From: Pseudorhodoferax sp032153935
Lineage (GTDB): Bacteria; Pseudomonadota; Gammaproteobacteria; Burkholderiales; Burkholderiaceae_C
Direction of reading: 5' to 3'
Assembly (NCBI RefSeq): GCF_964253035.1
Contig: NZ_CAXUQL020000001.1
Coordinates: forward strand, 1,860,001-1,924,000
Length of the DNA stretch: 64,000 nt
The notes under the pieces are model-generated. The model did not search any database and had not been told where the DNA came from. It saw only the letters and a list, made by a program, of their open reading frames with translations. Each line of letters opens with the position of its first letter. Within the stretch, counting starts at the first letter, position 1. The translations under genes were made by a program, and so were the position numbers. Positions 61,057 to 64,000 of the stretch are shown here, piece by piece.

Positions 61057-62955
61057 GTCCATGCCGAGCAGGCGGCGCTGCGCCGCCTCGACGCTGGCGA
61101 CCACGGTCCTGCCATGCGTGTAGCCGCGCGCCACGATCTGGTCGATGCTCTTCCACTGCAGCATGCCCACGCGTTCCAGCGCCGGGTGGAAGTACAGGTC
61201 GCAGCCCTGCTGGGCCTGGGTCTGGCGCGACATGCTGTACAGCCCGGTCACCGTCATGAGGTAGCTCGGCAGCGAGGGCAGGCGGTAGCGCCGCTGGGCG
61301 GGCGGCCGCAGCCGGTCGCGCCACAGGCTGATGTTGCCGGGTATCTCGCCGGCCGGCACCTGGGTGGGGCCGCGCGTGTTCAGGTTCACGCCGATCACGT
61401 AGCCCACGCCGCGCATGCGGCGCATCTGGTCGACCGGGAAGTTGTTGAAGGTGCCGCCGTCGCACAGCAGCTCGCCGTCGCGCACCACAGGCGGCAGCGC
61501 GCCCGGGATCGAGATGCTGGCCAGCAGCGCCTGCACGAGCTTGCCGTGCGCGATGCGCTGCTCGCAGGCGCGCGAGTAGTTCGTGGCCACGCAGTGGTAG
61601 TTCTTCCAGAGGTCCTCGATGTCGGCATCGAAGCCCACCAGCGACTGCACGGCGCTGCGCAGCACGCCGCGCAGCCGCACGCCCTTGAACAGCGAGAGCA
61701 GCGGGAACAGGTTCATGTCGCCCGTGGGGTTCACTGCGAAGGCGCTGCGCGCGTTGGCCATGACCGTCTCCAGGCTCTGGTCGGAGGCCACGTAGGCCGC
61801 CATCACCGCGCCGATGCTGGTGCCGCCGACCCAGTCGATCTCCACGCCCTGCTCGCGCAGCACGCGGTACACGCCCAGGTGGGCGAAGCCGCGCGCGCCT
61901 CCGCCGGCCAGCACCAGGCCGACAGCGGTGCGCGTGAGCAGCCGCGCCATGCGCGCCATGTCGCGCGCGAGCGCAGGGCGCAGGTGCACATGGCCGGCCA
62001 GCGGCCGGCGTTCCAGCCAGGCCGCCGTGCCCTGGGGCGAGCGCCGCTCGGCCGGGTGCAGCAGCACCAGCAGCTCGGACACCTCGGTGCGCGGCGGGCG
62101 GTGCATGAGGAACTGCTGCTCCACCGCGTGCAGCGCCACCGGCTGCGCGGCATCGGCCAGCAGCAGCAGCTCGTCGCAGTGGCGGCAGCAGCGCTGCGTC
62201 CAGGCCGTGGGGCCGGCATCGGCCAGCAGCAGCACGGCGTCGTGCGTGGCCTCGATCTCGTCGAGCAGCAGCGCCACGCGGCGGCTGGCGTCGGCCCGGG
62301 CCTCGGGGTCGGCATCGTCGAGCGAGACGCCGGCATCGGCCAGGGCCTGGTGCACCTGCGCCGCATCGACGATGCGCACGCGGCCTTGGCCCTGGGTGTG
62401 GTGCAGGCGCTCGCTGATCTGCTGCGCGAGGTCGGCTGCAAAGGCCGCGGCGTCCACGCCGGCCGTGATGGGCACCAGACCGATCGCCACCGGCCGCTCG
62501 TGCGCCTGCTGGCGCTGCTCGCCCTTCAGGCGCTGCACGATCTGGCGCGTCAGCGCGATCGACACCTGGGCGCTGCTTTCCAGCAGTGGCACGAACTCGG
62601 ACTTGGCCAGGCGCACCAGCACCGAGTCGCGCACCGCCACCACGGTGGCCGCGCGCGGCTCGCCGGTGTACAGGCTCATCTCGCCCACGGTCTGGCCGCG
62701 CGCCATCTCGCCGACCATGCGCTCGCTGCCGTCGGCCGCGCGCACGTAGGCACGCAGCCGGCCGCTGACGATGAGGTACATGGAGTCGCCCTGTTCGCCC
62801 TGGTGCATGAGCGTCTCGCCGCCGGCGATCTCGATCCAGCGCAGGTGGCGGCGCAGGTGCGCCAGGGCGGTGGCCTCGACTTCGCCGAAGATGGTCTTCA
62901 GGTGCCGGGCGAGCAGTTCGTCGTGAAAGCGCTGGCGTGCCGTCGAGGAGTCCAT
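60958..62955 (-). CDS. Cyclic-nucleotide-binding domain plus patatin phospholipase (NTE-like)
   Basis: 665-residue protein. A cNMP-binding cupin lies at about 15-130 (SMYLIVSGRLRAYV, GQTVGEMSLYTGEPRAATVVA). A middle region (about 155-330) resembles the Rossmann-like part of NTE proteins. The patatin domain (about 345-560) has oxyanion GGGARG 351-356, nucleophile Ser380 in GGTSIGAV, and Asp499 in DGGTFNN. It hydrolyses phospholipid-type acyl esters, perhaps under nucleotide control. Start ATG 62955 has a weak RBS. The C-terminal tail of about 35 residues after GMDSAP is low-complexity and lies antisense to the LysE gene, which is unusual. Confidence 0.9.
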   Translation of the reverse strand: MDSSTARQRFHDELLARHLKTIFGEVEATALAHLRRHLRWIEIAGGETLMHQGEQGDSMYLIVSGRLRAYVRAADGSERMVGEMARGQTVGEMSLYTGEPRAATVVAVRDSVLVRLAKSEFVPLLESSAQVSIALTRQIVQRLKGEQRQQAHERPVAIGLVPITAGVDAAAFAADLAQQISERLHHTQGQGRVRIVDAAQVHQALADAGVSLDDADPEARADASRRVALLLDEIEATHDAVLLLADAGPTAWTQRCCRHCDELLLLADAAQPVALHAVEQQFLMHRPPRTEVSELLVLLHPAERRSPQGTAAWLERRPLAGHVHLRPALARDMARMARLLTRTAVGLVLAGGGARGFAHLGVYRVLREQGVEIDWVGGTSIGAVMAAYVASDQSLETVMANARSAFAVNPTGDMNLFPLLSLFKGVRLRGVLRSAVQSLVGFDADIEDLWKNYHCVATNYSRACEQRIAHGKLVQALLASISIPGALPPVVRDGELLCDGGTFNNFPVDQMRRMRGVGYVIGVNLNTRGPTQVPAGEIPGNISLWRDRLRPPAQRRYRLPSLPSYLMTVTGLYSMSRQTQAQQGCDLYFHPALERVGMLQWKSIDQIVARGYTHGRTVVASVEAAQRRLLGMDSAPVAQGQDGQAGDDEGRAGADVEPGRGARPA

Positions 62956-63109
62956 GGGCCTGGAGAAAGGGGACAGGGCGGGGCTGTTGCAAATTGTAGG
63001 CGCCCCCCCGGGCGGCTTGGTCCCCTCGCGCATGGCTGGATTGGCTCTTTGCAGCAGGCCGGTGTGCAGGTAGCTTCGGCCGCTGTCCTTTTCATCGGAA
63101 CCGCACACC

Positions 63110-64000
63110 ATGAGCCAGCGCGTGAATGCCTTCGACCAACCCATCGGCGCCGCCGTGCCGGACTGGACGCCGCGCCCACGCCCGCAGCGCGTGACCCTCG
63201 CCGGCCGCCTGTGCCGGCTCGAACCGCTGGACGCCGAACGCCACGCGGCCGACCTGCACGCGGCCTATGCCGACGCGGCCGACGGACGTGCCTGGACCTA
63301 CATGGCCAGCGAGCCTTTCGGCGATGCGGCGGCCTACCGGCGCCACGCCCAGGCCATGGCCGCCAGCGAGGACCCGCTGCACTTCGCCGTCGTCGACGGG
63401 GCCAGCGGCCGTGCCGTGGGCACGCTGTCACTGATGCGCATCGATGCGGCCAACGGCGTGGTCGAGGTCGGCCACGTGATGTTCTCGCCGCATCTGCAGC
63501 GCACGCCGGTGTCCACCGAGGCCCAGTACCTGCTCATGCGCCATGTGTTCGACGAATTGGGCTACCGCCGCTACGAGTGGAAGTGCGACAGCCTGAACGC
63601 ACCCTCGCGCCGCACCGCGCAGCGCCTGGGCTTCACGTTCGAGGGCGTGTTCCGCCAGGCCATCGTGACCAAGGGCCGCAACCGCGACACGGCCTGGTTC
63701 GCCATCATCGACAGCGACTGGCCGGCCGTGCGCGCGGCCTTCGAGGCCTGGCTGGCCCCGGCCAACTTCGACGCCGACGGCCACCAGCGCCAGGGCCTGG
63801 CCGCGCTGCGCGCCGCGCACAGCGGCGCGGCCCGCGCCGATGTGCAGTTGCGCCCGCTCGCGGCGGCCGACCATGCCGCCTGGCTGCCCCTGTGGCGCGG
63901 CTACCAGCAGTTCTACAAGGTGGAGCTGGGCGAAGCGCTGGACGCGCGCACCTGGCAACGCCTGCTCGACCCGGCCGAACCCATGCAGGCCATCGGCGCC
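63110..64000 (+). CDS. Double-GNAT acetyltransferase (truncated by window end)
   Basis: At least 297 codons, open at the right edge. The first GNAT domain (about 25-205) is RimJ/RimL-like: GRLCRLEPLDAERHAADL, LSLMRIDAANGVVEVGHVMF, KCDSLNAPSRRTAQRLGF and FRQAIVTKGRNRDT. A second GNAT domain begins near residue 245 with VQLRPLAAADHAAWLPLW and FYKVELGEALDARTW, and is cut off. GNAT fusions of this kind are common in betaproteobacteria. RBS is weak (GGAA at 9 bp). Divergent from the patatin gene with a 154-bp gap; no substrate known. Confidence 0.88.
   Translation, partial: MSQRVNAFDQPIGAAVPDWTPRPRPQRVTLAGRLCRLEPLDAERHAADLHAAYADAADGRAWTYMASEPFGDAAAYRRHAQAMAASEDPLHFAVVDGASGRAVGTLSLMRIDAANGVVEVGHVMFSPHLQRTPVSTEAQYLLMRHVFDELGYRRYEWKCDSLNAPSRRTAQRLGFTFEGVFRQAIVTKGRNRDTAWFAIIDSDWPAVRAAFEAWLAPANFDADGHQRQGLAALRAAHSGAARADVQLRPLAAADHAAWLPLWRGYQQFYKVELGEALDARTWQRLLDPAEPMQAIGA

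Noticed and set aside
63002..63009. Run of C residues upstream of the double-GNAT gene
   Set aside because: Only seven bases and too far from the start to suggest phase variation.

Overview
The window is dense, GC-rich bacterial DNA (roughly 70% G+C by eye) with short intergenic gaps, many 1-4 bp start/stop overlaps and ribosome-binding sites of the form GGAGACA. Several Bug-type (TctC-like) periplasmic binding proteins, the fused FruB phosphotransferase, the PepSY and TonB-receptor gene style and the codon use suggest a betaproteobacterium of the order Burkholderiales, probably Comamonadaceae. This placement is inferred from gene content; there is no rRNA or tRNA in the window.

Layout, left to right. 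(1) 1-8113: a fructose locus. A truncated LacI-type regulator (FruR/Cra-like) is divergent from fruB-fruK-fruA, with a Cra-like palindrome in front of each arm, followed by a shikimate-dehydrogenase-like gene and a pyrophosphate-type phosphofructokinase. (2) 8122-13463: an esterase, then a TonB receptor behind a Fur-box-like dyad, overlapped by a gene fusing a PepSY membrane part to a flavodoxin/NADPH-reductase part, probably a ferric-siderophore reductase. (3) 13457-16161 (minus): TerB-like, LOG-like, GDSL hydrolase and RpiR-family regulator genes. (4) 16226-23522: a partial inositol module (iolC fused to a DUF2090 aldolase-like domain, and iolB) followed by three Bug binding proteins, an SDR dehydrogenase and a HAD phosphatase. 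(5) 23527-30011 (minus): a two-partner secretion pair, TpsB transporter and a 1566-residue TpsA exoprotein with GLUG repeats and MBG domains.

(6) 30224-38938: a MocR-type regulator divergent from a complete Nit1C cluster (DsrE-like protein, nitrilase, radical SAM protein, acyltransferase-like GNAT, AIR-synthase-like protein, glycosyltransferase, small protein, flavoprotein). Nit1C has been linked in the literature to growth on cyanide as nitrogen source. Its intergenic region carries tandem TTGATYG repeats and a -24/-12-like element. (7) 39048-40157: DNA-3-methyladenine glycosylase and a universal stress protein behind an FNR-type box. (8) 40319-51090: four TonB-dependent receptors, a PepSY protein, a small membrane protein and a Crp-family regulator with its own dyad. 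(9) 51150-54614: YigZ, a decayed LysR remnant, and an MlaE/MlaD/lipoprotein MCE transport set without an ATPase gene. (10) 54615-54835: a 221-bp element with 18-bp terminal inverted repeats and TGA flanks, inserted at a stop codon. (11) 54973-64000: a CsgG/DUF4810/DUF799 lipoprotein operon, a FliD-like orphan, YCII, an unrecognised protein, YfcE phosphodiesterase, GNAT, DUF5329, LysE exporter, a patatin/cNMP protein and a double-GNAT protein cut by the window end.

The gene sets most worth following are the MocR-linked Nit1C cluster and its control region, the fru operon extended by an AroE-like gene and PPi-PFK, and the MITE-like element. No CRISPR array, prophage, rRNA or tRNA was seen.
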